From JANNOG01 sp031398915 (GTDB taxonomy: Bacteria; Actinomycetota; Actinomycetes; Actinomycetales; JBBAYJ01): 64,000 bases of DNA. The stretch is from positions 1 through 64,000 of the forward strand of contig JANNOG010000111.1 of assembly GCA_031398915.1 (NCBI GenBank), in the 5' to 3' direction. Positions 51,816 to 60,454 of the stretch are shown piece by piece (positions within the stretch are counted from its first letter, which is position 1; every line of letters begins with the position of its first letter). The notes under the pieces were generated by a model. That model made no database searches and was not told the origin of the DNA. It was given only the letters and a program-made list of their open reading frames with translations. Made by a program: the position numbers and the translations under genes.

Positions 51816-52879
51816 TCCGCCGAGGATAGGCGAGACGGGGCTTGACCAGCAGGGGTGGGCAGGTCCAGAACGCGTGACGTGTGCAACCGCCACACCAGGT
51901 AGGCCAGGCCCAACCGGGTCCGCCCGTAGCCGTGCAGTGGGTCGAAGCCCAACTCCTGGGTGAGGGTGTCGATCCGCGCCTGCATGGTGCTGTGGTGGAC
52001 GCCGTCATGACGTGCCGCCTGTCGGATTGTCGTCGTGTTCAAGACCGCCTGGACCGTCGTCCGGGCCCAGCAATGGCCCATCACCAGGTCCATCCGGTCG
52101 CTGTCCGGGGTGCTCCGACGGGTGGGCGAGTCGGCCAGCAACTCGATGAGGCCGCCGTAGCTGTCGGCGCTGACGAAAGGCTCCTCCGGCGCGGCGCACA
52201 GCCGTAACGCCACCACGGCAGTGCGGAACGACCGTGGCAGGTCGTCGCAACAGACGGCGATCCCGATGCCGGAGGGGCGTACGTCGACCCGATCGACGGC
52301 GGCCGGGCTGATGACGGCGTGGATCGGACCCAGCGGGGTGGAAACGACGTCGCCAGGCCCCTGGGGGTGCTCGGCCCACACGGCGAACAGCGGCGCAGCG
52401 ACCACCCGGTACCGCGTCGCTGCACTCAACCCCTGTCGGCGTGCGGCGTCTCCCCGCACCTCGGCGGGCACGGTCTCGTCGAGCAGGATGCCGATGTCGC
52501 GCGGTGGTTCGATCTCGTGGCGCTCGATGCCCAGCCGTACCCCGACGGCGAGGGCGAGCCGCTCGACGATGATGGCGTCGTTGACGTGTGGGGCGCCCTC
52601 ACGCTCCAGCCACACTCGGGCACCGCGCGGCAGTTCGTGGCACGCGGCATGCGCGGGCGATCCCGGCGCGAGTTCCTCTCCGGTCGGGCTGACGCGCATC
52701 GACCGTGAGGGGTGATCCTGCGCGAACCCGGCCGGACAGCCCGCCAGCGAGGCAGCGGTGCTGAGCAGGGCTCGAGTGTTGACCGCGCCGATGATCAGCT
52801 CGTCGAAGCACGCGATGACCCGGATACCGAGGCTGGCCTCCGGATCGAGCGCGGCGATCTTGCCCAGCAGCTCTTGCAC
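51812..52879 (-). CDS. PucR-type transcriptional regulator
   Basis: 355 aa. The GTG at 52879 has a strong AGGAGG 5-6 nt upstream. The N-terminal 150 residues resemble a sensory domain (CdaR/GAF-like); the C-terminus has the PucR helix-turn-helix (TTIRQAARHDGVHHSTMQARIDTLTQELGFDPLHGYGRTRLGLAYLVWRL in pieces). PucR proteins sense metabolites and control purine or sugar-acid use. Here it leads a polysaccharide-type operon with methyltransferase, gtrA, glycosyltransferase and epimerase genes. Confidence 0.82.
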   Translation of the reverse strand: MQELLGKIAALDPEASLGIRVIACFDELIIGAVNTRALLSTAASLAGCPAGFAQDHPSRSMRVSPTGEELAPGSPAHAACHELPRGARVWLEREGAPHVNDAIIVERLALAVGVRLGIERHEIEPPRDIGILLDETVPAEVRGDAARRQGLSAATRYRVVAAPLFAVWAEHPQGPGDVVSTPLGPIHAVISPAAVDRVDVRPSGIGIAVCCDDLPRSFRTAVVALRLCAAPEEPFVSADSYGGLIELLADSPTRRSTPDSDRMDLVMGHCWARTTVQAVLNTTTIRQAARHDGVHHSTMQARIDTLTQELGFDPLHGYGRTRLGLAYLVWRLHTSRVLDLPTPAGQAPSRLSSAE

Positions 52880-52931
52880 GTGACCTCCTGTGGGTGGTTC
52901 GCCACAGACCTGACCGCGACCCATCGACGAT

Positions 52932-52963
52932 GGCGGGCGCCCTCATTATCAGGGGCGCCCGCC
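52932..52963 (-). terminator. Hairpin terminator before the PucR operon
   Basis: Perfect 11-bp stem, GGCGGGCGCCC and its complement, with a 10-nt loop. It lies 45 bp after the serine-hydrolase stop and 53 bp before the PucR start, so it separates the two units. Confidence 0.75.
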
Positions 52964-53007
52964 CGCCTTGTCAGCCGGGTCCTGCACGAACTGCCCTGAG
53001 CGGCGAC

Positions 53008-54219
53008 TCAGCCACGGAGGGCGTCGTACGCGGCCTTCTCGAAGTCGAGATAACCCCCGACCGATGCCGCATCGGCGAACGGCAGGATCTGGGTGCCCCA
53101 GTAGCCGGCGATTCCGGTCTGGCGATCGATCCAGTAATAGAGATTCGCGAGCCCGGCCCACGCGACACTGCCGGCCGGGCGTCCGGTGGGGGCATCCTCG
53201 TCGTTGACCATGAACGTGAGCCCCCAGGACTTGGATTGACCGGGGAAGAATTCGGCATCGTTGGACAGGCTGGGGATGACGCCCGGCAACATCTTGACCT
53301 TGAGATCACCGAGGTGGTTGCCCACCGCCATCTCGACGGTCTCGGGTCGAAGCACCTGCTCGCCCGTCGGCGAGGCACCGTCGTTCAGCCACATACGCAA
53401 GAACTTCATATAGTCGGGGACCGTCGACAGCAGGCCGTGACCGCCCATGTGCACCTCCGGATCCGGTAGCCGGAATGCAGTCGGCGTGAGGGTGCCATCG
53501 CTTTCGCGCTGGTGCATCGTCGCCAGCCGTGGCTCGGTCGAACCGGTGAGAGTGAAGGCGCTGTCAGTCATCCCGAGCGGGCCGAAGACCCGTTCCTGCA
53601 TGACCTCACCGAGCGACTTCCCGGCGATCGCCTCGACGACCTGACCCGCCCAGTCGATGTTGCTGCCGTATTCCCACTGGTCGCCCGGGTCGAACAGGAG
53701 GGGACTCATCAACGCCTTGCGGGTCGATGTGACGATGCTGGGCTGGCCATGGTCGGTCGCCAGCCGGTTGTACGAGTCGTTGAAGAAGTCGTAGGCGAAA
53801 CCCGCGGTGTGCAACAACAGATGGCGGGTGGTGATGTCGCGGACCGGCGCCCGAAGTACGGGCTGCCCGGCGTCGTCGAAGCCGTCGAGAACCTGGAAAT
53901 CGCCGAGCACCGGGAGGTAGTGCTTGGCGGGCGCATCCAGATCGAGGAGGCCTTCTTCGACCAATTGCAGCGCGGTCGTGCCGGTGACGGCTTTGGTCGT
54001 CGAGAAGATGGCCAGGACGCTGTCGGTGGTCATCGGGACGCCCGTGGCCAGGTCACGCACACCCGCGGCGCCCAGATAGAGATTGGCCTCGCGGTCGGTG
54101 ACTCCGGCGACGACACCCGGAACCCGCTCGGCGGCGGTCGCGGCCGACGGGACTGCCTGCACAACGGCGTCGACGGCGGCGGCGACCGACTCCGATCGTT
54201 GGGTGAGTGCTGTACTCAT
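53008..54219 (-). CDS. Serine hydrolase, class C beta-lactamase/esterase family
   Basis: 403 aa from ATG 54219, about 5 nt after AAGGAG (an ATG at 54222 is also possible). The nucleophile motif S-x-x-K is STTK (S73, K76) in VLAIFSTTKAVTG; the second motif is Y-x-N-like (WEYGSNIDW). No signal peptide, so it is probably a cytoplasmic family VIII-type esterase rather than a secreted beta-lactamase. It follows the alpha/beta hydrolase gene by 61 bp on the same strand, so the pair may handle the same ester. Confidence 0.87.
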   Translation of the reverse strand: MSTALTQRSESVAAAVDAVVQAVPSAATAAERVPGVVAGVTDREANLYLGAAGVRDLATGVPMTTDSVLAIFSTTKAVTGTTALQLVEEGLLDLDAPAKHYLPVLGDFQVLDGFDDAGQPVLRAPVRDITTRHLLLHTAGFAYDFFNDSYNRLATDHGQPSIVTSTRKALMSPLLFDPGDQWEYGSNIDWAGQVVEAIAGKSLGEVMQERVFGPLGMTDSAFTLTGSTEPRLATMHQRESDGTLTPTAFRLPDPEVHMGGHGLLSTVPDYMKFLRMWLNDGASPTGEQVLRPETVEMAVGNHLGDLKVKMLPGVIPSLSNDAEFFPGQSKSWGLTFMVNDEDAPTGRPAGSVAWAGLANLYYWIDRQTGIAGYWGTQILPFADAASVGGYLDFEKAAYDALRG

Positions 54220-54280
54220 CATGACTCCTTCGTCGTGAGCTGCTCTCGACCGGGCGGTCGAGAGTATTGATCGGTTCGTT

Positions 54281-55282
54281 TCAGTCGGCCAGTAGTTTTT
54301 CCACCCAGGCGAATCGCGTTCGCAGCATTCCCTGTGCCAGTGCCGTGTGAGGAGCGAAGATGTCGAATGCGTGGAATCCGCCTGTCCAGACGTGGAGTTC
54401 GGCGTCGCCGCCCGCCTGCCACAATCGCGTCGCGTAGTCGACGACCTCGTCACGGAAGATCTCCGCCGAGCCGACGTCCAGATAGGTGGCCGGCAGTCCA
54501 CTCAGGTCGGTCGCCCGCGACGGGGCGAGATAAGGCGACACCTGGTCGCTTCCGTACGCATCGCCCAGAATGGCGGCCCAACCGGTTTCGTTGCTGATGC
54601 GATCCCACACGCCGACACCGTCGAATTGCCGGGTCGATATCGTGATTCCGCGGTCGTCGAGCATGGGATAGACGAGCAGTTGACCTCGCAGGGCCGGGCC
54701 TCCTCGATCCCGCGCCGCCAGCGCCAGGCCCGCCGCCAGCCCGCCACCGGCGCTCGCCCCCGCCACCACGACCCGAGCCGGGTCCACACCCAGCCGCGCA
54801 GCGTTGCTCACGGTCCATTCCAACGTCGCGTAGACGTCTTCGCGGGCATACGGGTCCGCGAACTCCGGCGCCAGGCGATACTCCGGCGACACCAGTACCG
54901 CACCGAGGCGCTCCACCCATTCGAGGTTGAGAGCGAGTGCGTTGAAGCGGTCACCGAACATCAGTCCACCGGAGTGCGCGTAGACGACGGCCGGTCGAGG
55001 TCCTGTGGCGTGGGTCGAGCGCAGTACCGAGACCATGATCGAATCGCCCGCGTGACCGACGATCGGGTATTCGGCATGGCTGACGTCACGACCGGCCAGG
55101 ATCTCGTCGAGCGGCGGCGACGCGTATGACCGGCGCATGAACGGGATGAGGTCAGGGGTGATGGTCGGCGGGAACACGCCGCCCACGATCGCCAGGCCGG
55201 CCTTGAGCTCGGGGTCGAATTCGGGTCGGGCGGCCGTGCGGGGGCGGGACGACTCGTCCAGGTCCTCCACCGCGAGCGCCAT
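54281..55282 (-). CDS. Alpha/beta-hydrolase, family IV (HSL-like) esterase
   Basis: 333 aa. The oxyanion motif, usually HGGG, is HSGG (H103) in YAHSGGLMFG; the nucleophile is S178 in GASAGG; the acid is in SAEIFRDE and the His in GGFHAFD near residue 313. HSL-type carboxylesterase acting on short-chain or aromatic esters; no signal peptide. It is first of a two-gene unit with the serine hydrolase. Confidence 0.87.
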   Translation of the reverse strand: MALAVEDLDESSRPRTAARPEFDPELKAGLAIVGGVFPPTITPDLIPFMRRSYASPPLDEILAGRDVSHAEYPIVGHAGDSIMVSVLRSTHATGPRPAVVYAHSGGLMFGDRFNALALNLEWVERLGAVLVSPEYRLAPEFADPYAREDVYATLEWTVSNAARLGVDPARVVVAGASAGGGLAAGLALAARDRGGPALRGQLLVYPMLDDRGITISTRQFDGVGVWDRISNETGWAAILGDAYGSDQVSPYLAPSRATDLSGLPATYLDVGSAEIFRDEVVDYATRLWQAGGDAELHVWTGGFHAFDIFAPHTALAQGMLRTRFAWVEKLLAD

Positions 55283-55348
55283 GCGTCAGAGTGTCCACAA
55301 CCCACCCGGCGAGGCGTAACCGCCATCCTGACGGAATCCGACGCACCC

Positions 55349-55368
55349 GTACCGCCGACTGGCGGTAC
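55349..55368 (-). terminator. Hairpin terminator after whiB
   Basis: GTACCGCC-GACT-GGCGGTAC, perfect 8-bp stem with a 4-nt loop, 7 bp after the whiB stop codon and before the alpha/beta-hydrolase start. Confidence 0.75.
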
Positions 55369-55375
55369 CTGCGGC

Positions 55376-55702
55376 TCACCCCACGACTGTGAGGGTGGGA
55401 CGTGGCCGGGACCGCAGGATCAGCGCCCGCTCGCCCTCCGAGAGGCCACCCCACACCCCGTACGGCTCGCGAACCGAGAGGGCGTGGTCGCGGCACGCGG
55501 TGATGACGGGGCAGTCTTCGCACACCAGCTTGGCCTGATCTTCGCGGTGAAGGCGGGTGAGGCCGCGGTCGCTCTCGGGATGGAAGAACATCCCGCCATC
55601 CAGACCCCGGCAAGCAGCGGACTCCTGCCAGTGCCACGACTGTGCGAGGGGACGAGGCAGCCGTGAGATGTCAGCCACGCCGACCAGCTCCGCGCCCAGC
55701 AC
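55376..55702 (-). CDS. WhiB-family iron-sulfur transcription factor (WhiB3-like)
   Basis: 108 aa. Four cluster cysteines C31, C61, C64 and C70 (CRGL...CEDCPVITAC), the GVWGG turn (82-86) and a basic C-terminal tail. The order LPRPLAQSWHWQESAACRG and FFHPESDRG closely resembles WhiB3. WhiB proteins hold a [4Fe-4S] cluster, bind the primary sigma factor and respond to redox or nitric oxide. A start nearer LPRPLAQ would also be compatible with the family. Confidence 0.92.
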   Translation of the reverse strand: MLGAELVGVADISRLPRPLAQSWHWQESAACRGLDGGMFFHPESDRGLTRLHREDQAKLVCEDCPVITACRDHALSVREPYGVWGGLSEGERALILRSRPRPTLTVVG

Positions 55703-55774
55703 ACATCGACGTATGACGAGAGAGTGGCATCGGAGGCCTCCACGGCGCGTCGGATAGATCCTGACACTGCCGGG

Positions 55775-55819
55775 TCTGGGGCAACTCCTCCCACTCTAGC
55801 GGTAGGGAGTTGCCCCAGA
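55775..55819 (-). terminator. 14-bp perfect hairpin between small gene and whiB
   Basis: TCTGGGGCAACTCC and its exact complement separated by 17 nt. It starts 9 bp after the stop of the 43-aa gene and ends 73 bp before whiB on the same strand. A terminator for the small gene is likely; an operator is also possible. Confidence 0.65.
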
Positions 55820-55827
55820 TCAACAGG

Positions 55828-55959
55828 TCAGTTGCCTCTACCTGCCGGAGGGATGATCCCCTGCTTGTCACCCTCTTTTCGCTTCTTCTCGGCGCGCTTC
55901 TCCTTGATCGTGGCGCCAGGCTTCTTCGCCGCGGACTTTCGTGGTGACTTGTCGGACAT
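55828..55959 (-). CDS. Small basic protein, 43 aa
   Basis: ATG 55959 with GAGGAG 7 nt upstream. Extremely Lys/Arg-rich: MSDKSPRKSAAKKPG, then KEKRAEKKRKEGDKQG, ending PPAGRGN. It resembles small conserved actinobacterial proteins of this type, but I cannot name a function. The charge pattern suggests RNA or DNA binding or ribosome association. It is followed by the hairpin at 55775-55819. Confidence 0.7.
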   Translation of the reverse strand: MSDKSPRKSAAKKPGATIKEKRAEKKRKEGDKQGIIPPAGRGN

Positions 55960-56081
55960 GGCGTCTCCTCGGTCACTCGGTGCGAATCCTCAACAGTAGC
56001 CCCGCCGAGTCGAATCCGTCCGGCGAGGCGCGGCGCCGAGCGGGTGAGCCCCGGTGAGGAGCCGCAGCATTCCGTTCCGAC

Positions 56082-56870
56082 TCAGACTGGGCGGCGCCTG
56101 AGACGCTCCATTCCGCCATCGACGGCCAGGGTGGTGCCGGTCGTCGACCCGGCCGAGGGAGAGGCGAGGTAGGCGATGGCGTGGGCCACCTCCTCTGCGT
56201 CGACCAGGCGGCCATGAGGTTGGCGAGCAGCCAGGGCAGATCGCTCGGCACCGGGGTCGATGGCCGCGTCCAACAGCCGCGATATCCATGGCGTTGCAGC
56301 AGTACCGGGGTTCACCGCGTTCACCCGGATGCCATCGGGCAATAGGTCCGCCGCCATCGCCAGGGTCAGCGACAGCACAGCCCCCTTGGTCGCCGAGTAC
56401 ACCGCGCGTTCCTGCAGTCCCACCGTGGCGGCGATCGAGCAGGTGTTGACGATCGCGGCTCCCACTGGACCTGACCTGCCTGACCGGCGCAGGGCCGGCA
56501 ACGCGGCTCGGGTGACCCGGGCGATGCCGACGACGTTGACGTCGAACACTCGGTGCCACTCGGCGTCGGAGTTGGCCTCGATCCCCCCGGCTGCGCCGAT
56601 GCCCGCGTTGTTCACCAGGACACTCAACCCACCCAGCAACTCGACCACCCGGTCGACGGCGGCCCTGACCGCCTGGTCGTCGGTGACGTCAGCCGTCACA
56701 GCCTCCAGGCCTGCCGTGGCGTCCACCACGTCGGTGACGGGCGACACGTCACGGTCGAGGACCGCGACCTGTGCGCCGAGCCGGTGCAGCAGTCGTGCGG
56801 TGGCCCACCCGATGCCCGACGCCCCGCCGGTGATCAGGGCACGGCACCCGTGAAACTCCTGTTCGCGCAC
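56082..56870 (-). CDS. Short-chain dehydrogenase/reductase
   Basis: 262 aa. TGGASGIGWATARLL (nucleotide-binding Gly motif), DRD after strand 2 (favours NAD), VNNAGIG, NTCSIAATVG (catalytic Ser) and YSATKGAVL (Tyr-x3-Lys), ending with the classical VDGGMERL. Cytoplasmic NAD-dependent alcohol or keto reductase. It lies 18 bp downstream of acetoacetyl-CoA synthetase on the same strand, so a 3-hydroxybutyrate or similar ketone substrate is plausible. That is inference. Confidence 0.9.
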   Translation of the reverse strand: MREQEFHGCRALITGGASGIGWATARLLHRLGAQVAVLDRDVSPVTDVVDATAGLEAVTADVTDDQAVRAAVDRVVELLGGLSVLVNNAGIGAAGGIEANSDAEWHRVFDVNVVGIARVTRAALPALRRSGRSGPVGAAIVNTCSIAATVGLQERAVYSATKGAVLSLTLAMAADLLPDGIRVNAVNPGTAATPWISRLLDAAIDPGAERSALAARQPHGRLVDAEEVAHAIAYLASPSAGSTTGTTLAVDGGMERLRRRPV

Positions 56871-56888
56871 GCGACGGATCCTGTCAGG

Positions 56889-58985
56889 TCACTGGGCGAC
56901 CCTCAGGGCGTCGCCTGCGCCTGTCGCCTCTGCCCGTCCCTTGGCCAGTTGGACGAAGATGTCCAGAGACTCCGGGAGCGCGAGGGCGTCACGGCTGGCG
57001 ACCACGTCGAGCGGCTCGCCGGTCAATATCCTCTTCACCGGCAATTCGAGCTTCTTGCCCGTTCGATTTCGAGGTACGGCGGGTATTTCCAGAATGGCGT
57101 CGGGCAGATGTCGTGGCGACAACGCCGACCGCAGTCCGGTTCTGATGCGCTTGCGCAACTCGTCATCCAGCGAGCGCCCAGTGGCCGCCACCACGAACAG
57201 GAGCAATTCTCCGTTCCCACCGGCTGCGTCCTCCAGGTGGACGACCAGGCTGTCCTCGATGTCGGGCATTTCTTCCACGACCCGGTAGAATTCGGCCGTG
57301 CCCAGCCGAACTCCACCTCGATTGAGAGTGGCGTCAGATCTGCCGGTTATCACACATCGACCGTCGGCGGTGAAGCGAATCCAGTCCCCGTGGCGCCACA
57401 CCCCCGGATATACATCGAAGTACGCTTCGCGGTACCGCTTGCCGTCCGTGTCACCCCAGAACCCGACCGGCATGGACGGCATCGGCGACGTGATCACCAT
57501 TTCGCCCAACTCGTCGATGACGACACGTCCGTCCGGATCGAAAGCCTTGACGTCGACCCCCAGCAGCGGGCCCGACATCTCACCGGGCGAAACGGCCTGG
57601 ATCGGGCTGCCGCCGACCAGACAGCTGCACACGTCCGTTCCGCCGCTGACCACGTTGAGCAGCAGGTCACGACCGAATTCACCAGCCACCCAGTCGTATC
57701 CCTCGACGGCGAGGGGGCTACCGGCCACGCATATCATCCTCAGCCGCGAGAGGTCGACGGCCGCGGTGGGTCGGATACCGGCCTTACGACACGCCATGAG
57801 ATATCCGGGGCTCGCCCCGAAATGGGTCACCCCGGCGTCCGCGGCGAGACGCCATTGGTACATGTGGTCGGGATACGACGGATTACCGTCGATCATCACC
57901 ACCGCCGCCCGCAGCAACAGTGAGGAGACGACGGCGTTCCACATCATCCATGCCGTGGTCGAGAACCACAGGCAGACGTCTCCGGGGCGGAGGTCCCAGC
58001 TGAGCGACAGATTCTTGAGATGCTCCACGAGAATCCCGCCATGACCGTGGACGATGGCCTTCGGAATGCCGGTCGTCCCTGACGAGAACAAGACGTACAA
58101 CGGATGGTCTGCCGCCACCTGTTCGAAAGCCGGCCCGGTCGCCGCGTCGTCGTCCGAGGCGGCTGCTGCCAGCAACTGCGACCAGTCCGGGGCGTCCGCC
58201 ACGCGATGCTCCCCGTACCGGATACCCACCACGTGAGTGAGGGTCGTGAGGGCGGCGCGGATCTGCGCCACGTCCTCACGCTTGTCGATCGCCGTCTCGC
58301 CGTAGGTGTAACCGCCGACGGTCAACAACACCGTGGGCGTCAGTTGAGAGAACCTGTCGATCACCGCCTTGGCGCCGAACTCGGGCGCGCAGCACGCCCA
58401 CACCGCCCCCAGGGATGCCGTGGCCAGGAACGCGGCCAGCGTTTCGGGGATGTTCGGCAGGTAGGCGACCACCCGATCTCCTGGTCGGACTCCCAGTTGG
58501 TGGAGCACCCGTCGGGCGCGGGTCACTTCGGCGCGCAGGTCGGCGAACGTCCACCGGACGGATTCGCGGGTCTGCGAGTACGCGATGACGGCGATCTGCT
58601 CGTCGTCGTCGCCAGGTGTCGACTCACCGCCCGTGGACTCGGCACCCCTGAACTCGGCGAACGCCGGGGCGTCGGGCCGGCGCCGCAGCATGTGCTCGGC
58701 GTAGTTGAGCCTGGCGCCTGGGAACCACGTCGCCTCGGGCATGTCGTGCGATTCGAGGATCCGGTCATGGTCAACAGCGGCCTGTACCCCGAAGAAGTCC
58801 CAGATCGACTGCCAGAAAGCCTCGAGTTCGCCGACCGACCACGCCCACAACTGGTCGTACCCGGTGATGTCCAGCCCGCGTTCGCCGTTCAGCCAGGCGA
58901 TGTAGCGCTCGATCGACGACGCACCATCGGCACCATCGGCACCATCAGCACTGTCGGGATCGACGCGGACGACTTCCTCGCTCAT
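56889..58985 (-). CDS. Acetoacetyl-CoA synthetase
   Basis: 698 aa from ATG 58985. ANL enzyme of the acetoacetate-CoA ligase branch: acyl-CoA synthetase N-terminal cap (LWAWSVGELEAFWQSIWDFFG), YVLFSSGTTGIPKAIVHGHGG, DVCLWFSTTAWMMWN, and the hinge/C-domain RSDATLNRGGVRLGTAEFY with the C-terminal lysine in RTGKKLELPVK. It turns acetoacetate, ATP and CoA into acetoacetyl-CoA. The N-terminal DSADGADGADGA is a small 9-bp repeat. Downstream SDR could supply acetoacetate from 3-hydroxybutyrate. Confidence 0.92.
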   Translation of the reverse strand: MSEEVVRVDPDSADGADGADGASSIERYIAWLNGERGLDITGYDQLWAWSVGELEAFWQSIWDFFGVQAAVDHDRILESHDMPEATWFPGARLNYAEHMLRRRPDAPAFAEFRGAESTGGESTPGDDDEQIAVIAYSQTRESVRWTFADLRAEVTRARRVLHQLGVRPGDRVVAYLPNIPETLAAFLATASLGAVWACCAPEFGAKAVIDRFSQLTPTVLLTVGGYTYGETAIDKREDVAQIRAALTTLTHVVGIRYGEHRVADAPDWSQLLAAAASDDDAATGPAFEQVAADHPLYVLFSSGTTGIPKAIVHGHGGILVEHLKNLSLSWDLRPGDVCLWFSTTAWMMWNAVVSSLLLRAAVVMIDGNPSYPDHMYQWRLAADAGVTHFGASPGYLMACRKAGIRPTAAVDLSRLRMICVAGSPLAVEGYDWVAGEFGRDLLLNVVSGGTDVCSCLVGGSPIQAVSPGEMSGPLLGVDVKAFDPDGRVVIDELGEMVITSPMPSMPVGFWGDTDGKRYREAYFDVYPGVWRHGDWIRFTADGRCVITGRSDATLNRGGVRLGTAEFYRVVEEMPDIEDSLVVHLEDAAGGNGELLLFVVAATGRSLDDELRKRIRTGLRSALSPRHLPDAILEIPAVPRNRTGKKLELPVKRILTGEPLDVVASRDALALPESLDIFVQLAKGRAEATGAGDALRVAQ

Positions 58986-59025
58986 CTCAGCCGTGCCGCA
59001 CCTGACGTGACCGTGACCGGACGGC

Positions 59026-59403
59026 TCACCGAACCGCGACGAGATCCACGACGAAGATGAGGGTCTCACCCGGAGCGATCGCGCTGCCCGCGCCGCGGTC
59101 GCCGTACGCGAGGTGCGGCGGAATGGTCAGCTTCCGGCGGCCACCGACCCGCATCCCCGCGATCCCCTGGTCCCAACCCGCGATGACCCGACCCGCACCC
59201 AGCGGGAAGTCCAATGGTGCGCCGCGGCCCCAGGACGCGTCGAACTCGTCACCGCTGGAGTACGCCACACCCACGTAGTGGGCACTGACCGTCTTCCCGG
59301 ACACCGCCTCGACGCCATCCCCCACCACCTGATCCTCGATCAGCAGGTCAGTGGGCGGCGGGCCCTCGGGAAAGTCGATCTCGGGCTTCGTCGGTTCTGC
59401 CAT
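59026..59403 (-). CDS. FKBP-type peptidyl-prolyl isomerase
   Basis: 125 aa single FKBP domain: VSAHYVGVAYSSGDEFDASWGRGAPLDFPLGAGRVIAGWDQGIAGMRVGGRRKL in pieces, then IPPHLAYGDRGAGSAIAPGETLIFVVDL. All aromatic pocket positions typical of the family are present. No signal peptide, so a cytoplasmic folding helper. It lies between the quinone reductase and the acetoacetyl-CoA synthetase genes. Confidence 0.95.
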   Translation of the reverse strand: MAEPTKPEIDFPEGPPPTDLLIEDQVVGDGVEAVSGKTVSAHYVGVAYSSGDEFDASWGRGAPLDFPLGAGRVIAGWDQGIAGMRVGGRRKLTIPPHLAYGDRGAGSAIAPGETLIFVVDLVAVR

Positions 59404-59418
59404 GACGACAGCATGCCA

Positions 59419-60396
59419 TTATCGCGAGAAGTCGATGAGGAGCTTGCCGGACCGGCCCGGGGCGGCCAGCGCATCCAGGGCGTCTCGTATTGCGTCGACC
59501 GGATACACCGACTCGACCACGGGTTGTATGGCGCCCGTGGCCAGCGAAGGTCGGACCTCACGGGCGAATCGGAGGGCGACCTGGGCCTTCTCGGCAGTCG
59601 ATCGAGCCCGAAGAACCGTGCCCCTAATGGATTGTCTGCGACGACCCAGCAGACGCAACGGGATAGCGGCCTCGGCCCCGACACCCGTGCCCACGACCAC
59701 GATGCGAGCGCCGATCGCGCCCGCGTTCAGGTTGTGCGGAAAATGGACCGCCCCGACGAGCTCCAGAATGACGTCCGCACCCTTTCCGTCGGTGGCCGCC
59801 AATACCTCGTCGACGAAAGTCGCGTCCGTGATCGGTTCGGCGCCGAGCCGACGGACGTGATCCGCAGCCTCCGGGCGCCGGACGACACCCAGGACGCGGG
59901 CCCCGGCGGCCACCCCCAGCTGAACCGCCGCCGTCCCCACCCCACCGGTCGCGCCGTGGACCACCAGGGTTTCGCCCATCACCAGGTCGGCCTGAGTGCG
60001 GATCGCATCGTGCGCGGTGAAGAACGCTTCGGGAACGGCTGCCGCCTGCAGATCGGTGAGCACGTCGGGTACCGATGCCAGCACGCTCTCGTGGGCGGCG
60101 ACTCGATCGGCCAAGCCGCCTCCACCGACGATCCCGAACACTCGTTGACCGACGTGAACCGCGCCGACCGCCTCACCGACCTCGATCACCGTGCCCGCAA
60201 CCTCCAGACCCGGGATATCGGCAGGACTGCCTGGCGGAGCCGGGTAATGACCGTCCCGCTGCATCAGGTCAGCCGGGTTGAGCCCCGCGTATCGAACCCC
60301 GACCAGCACCTCGAACGCTCTGGGGCGCGGATCCGGACGGTCCCGGACGGACACCACCTCGTTGCCGCCCGCACCGCTGAACACCACAGCCCTCAT
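59419..60396 (-). CDS. Zinc-independent MDR (quinone reductase-type) oxidoreductase
   Basis: 325 aa. GroES-like N-terminal domain (YAGLNPADLMQRDGHYP) and NADPH motif HGATGGVGTAAVQLGVAAGA. No structural or catalytic zinc Cys/His ligands, so a PIG3/QOR-like enzyme reducing quinones or enones with NADPH. Its start overlaps a possible divergent start at 60395 by two bases. Confidence 0.9.
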   Translation of the reverse strand: MRAVVFSGAGGNEVVSVRDRPDPRPRAFEVLVGVRYAGLNPADLMQRDGHYPAPPGSPADIPGLEVAGTVIEVGEAVGAVHVGQRVFGIVGGGGLADRVAAHESVLASVPDVLTDLQAAAVPEAFFTAHDAIRTQADLVMGETLVVHGATGGVGTAAVQLGVAAGARVLGVVRRPEAADHVRRLGAEPITDATFVDEVLAATDGKGADVILELVGAVHFPHNLNAGAIGARIVVVGTGVGAEAAIPLRLLGRRRQSIRGTVLRARSTAEKAQVALRFAREVRPSLATGAIQPVVESVYPVDAIRDALDALAAPGRSGKLLIDFSR

Positions 60397-60454
60397 GGGC
60401 TCATCCCATCATGTGCCCTATCCACAGGGACCCGTTGCTGTCACCGATCCCCAG

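Noticed and set aside
53008..54219. An acquired beta-lactamase resistance gene.
   Set aside because: No signal peptide, and it pairs with an esterase; family VIII esterase-like assignment is more likely.
53008..54501. A longer, 497-codon version of the serine hydrolase.
   Set aside because: The first 93 residues are antisense-like and overlap the alpha/beta-hydrolase gene; the ATG after AAGGAG at 54219 fits the family start.
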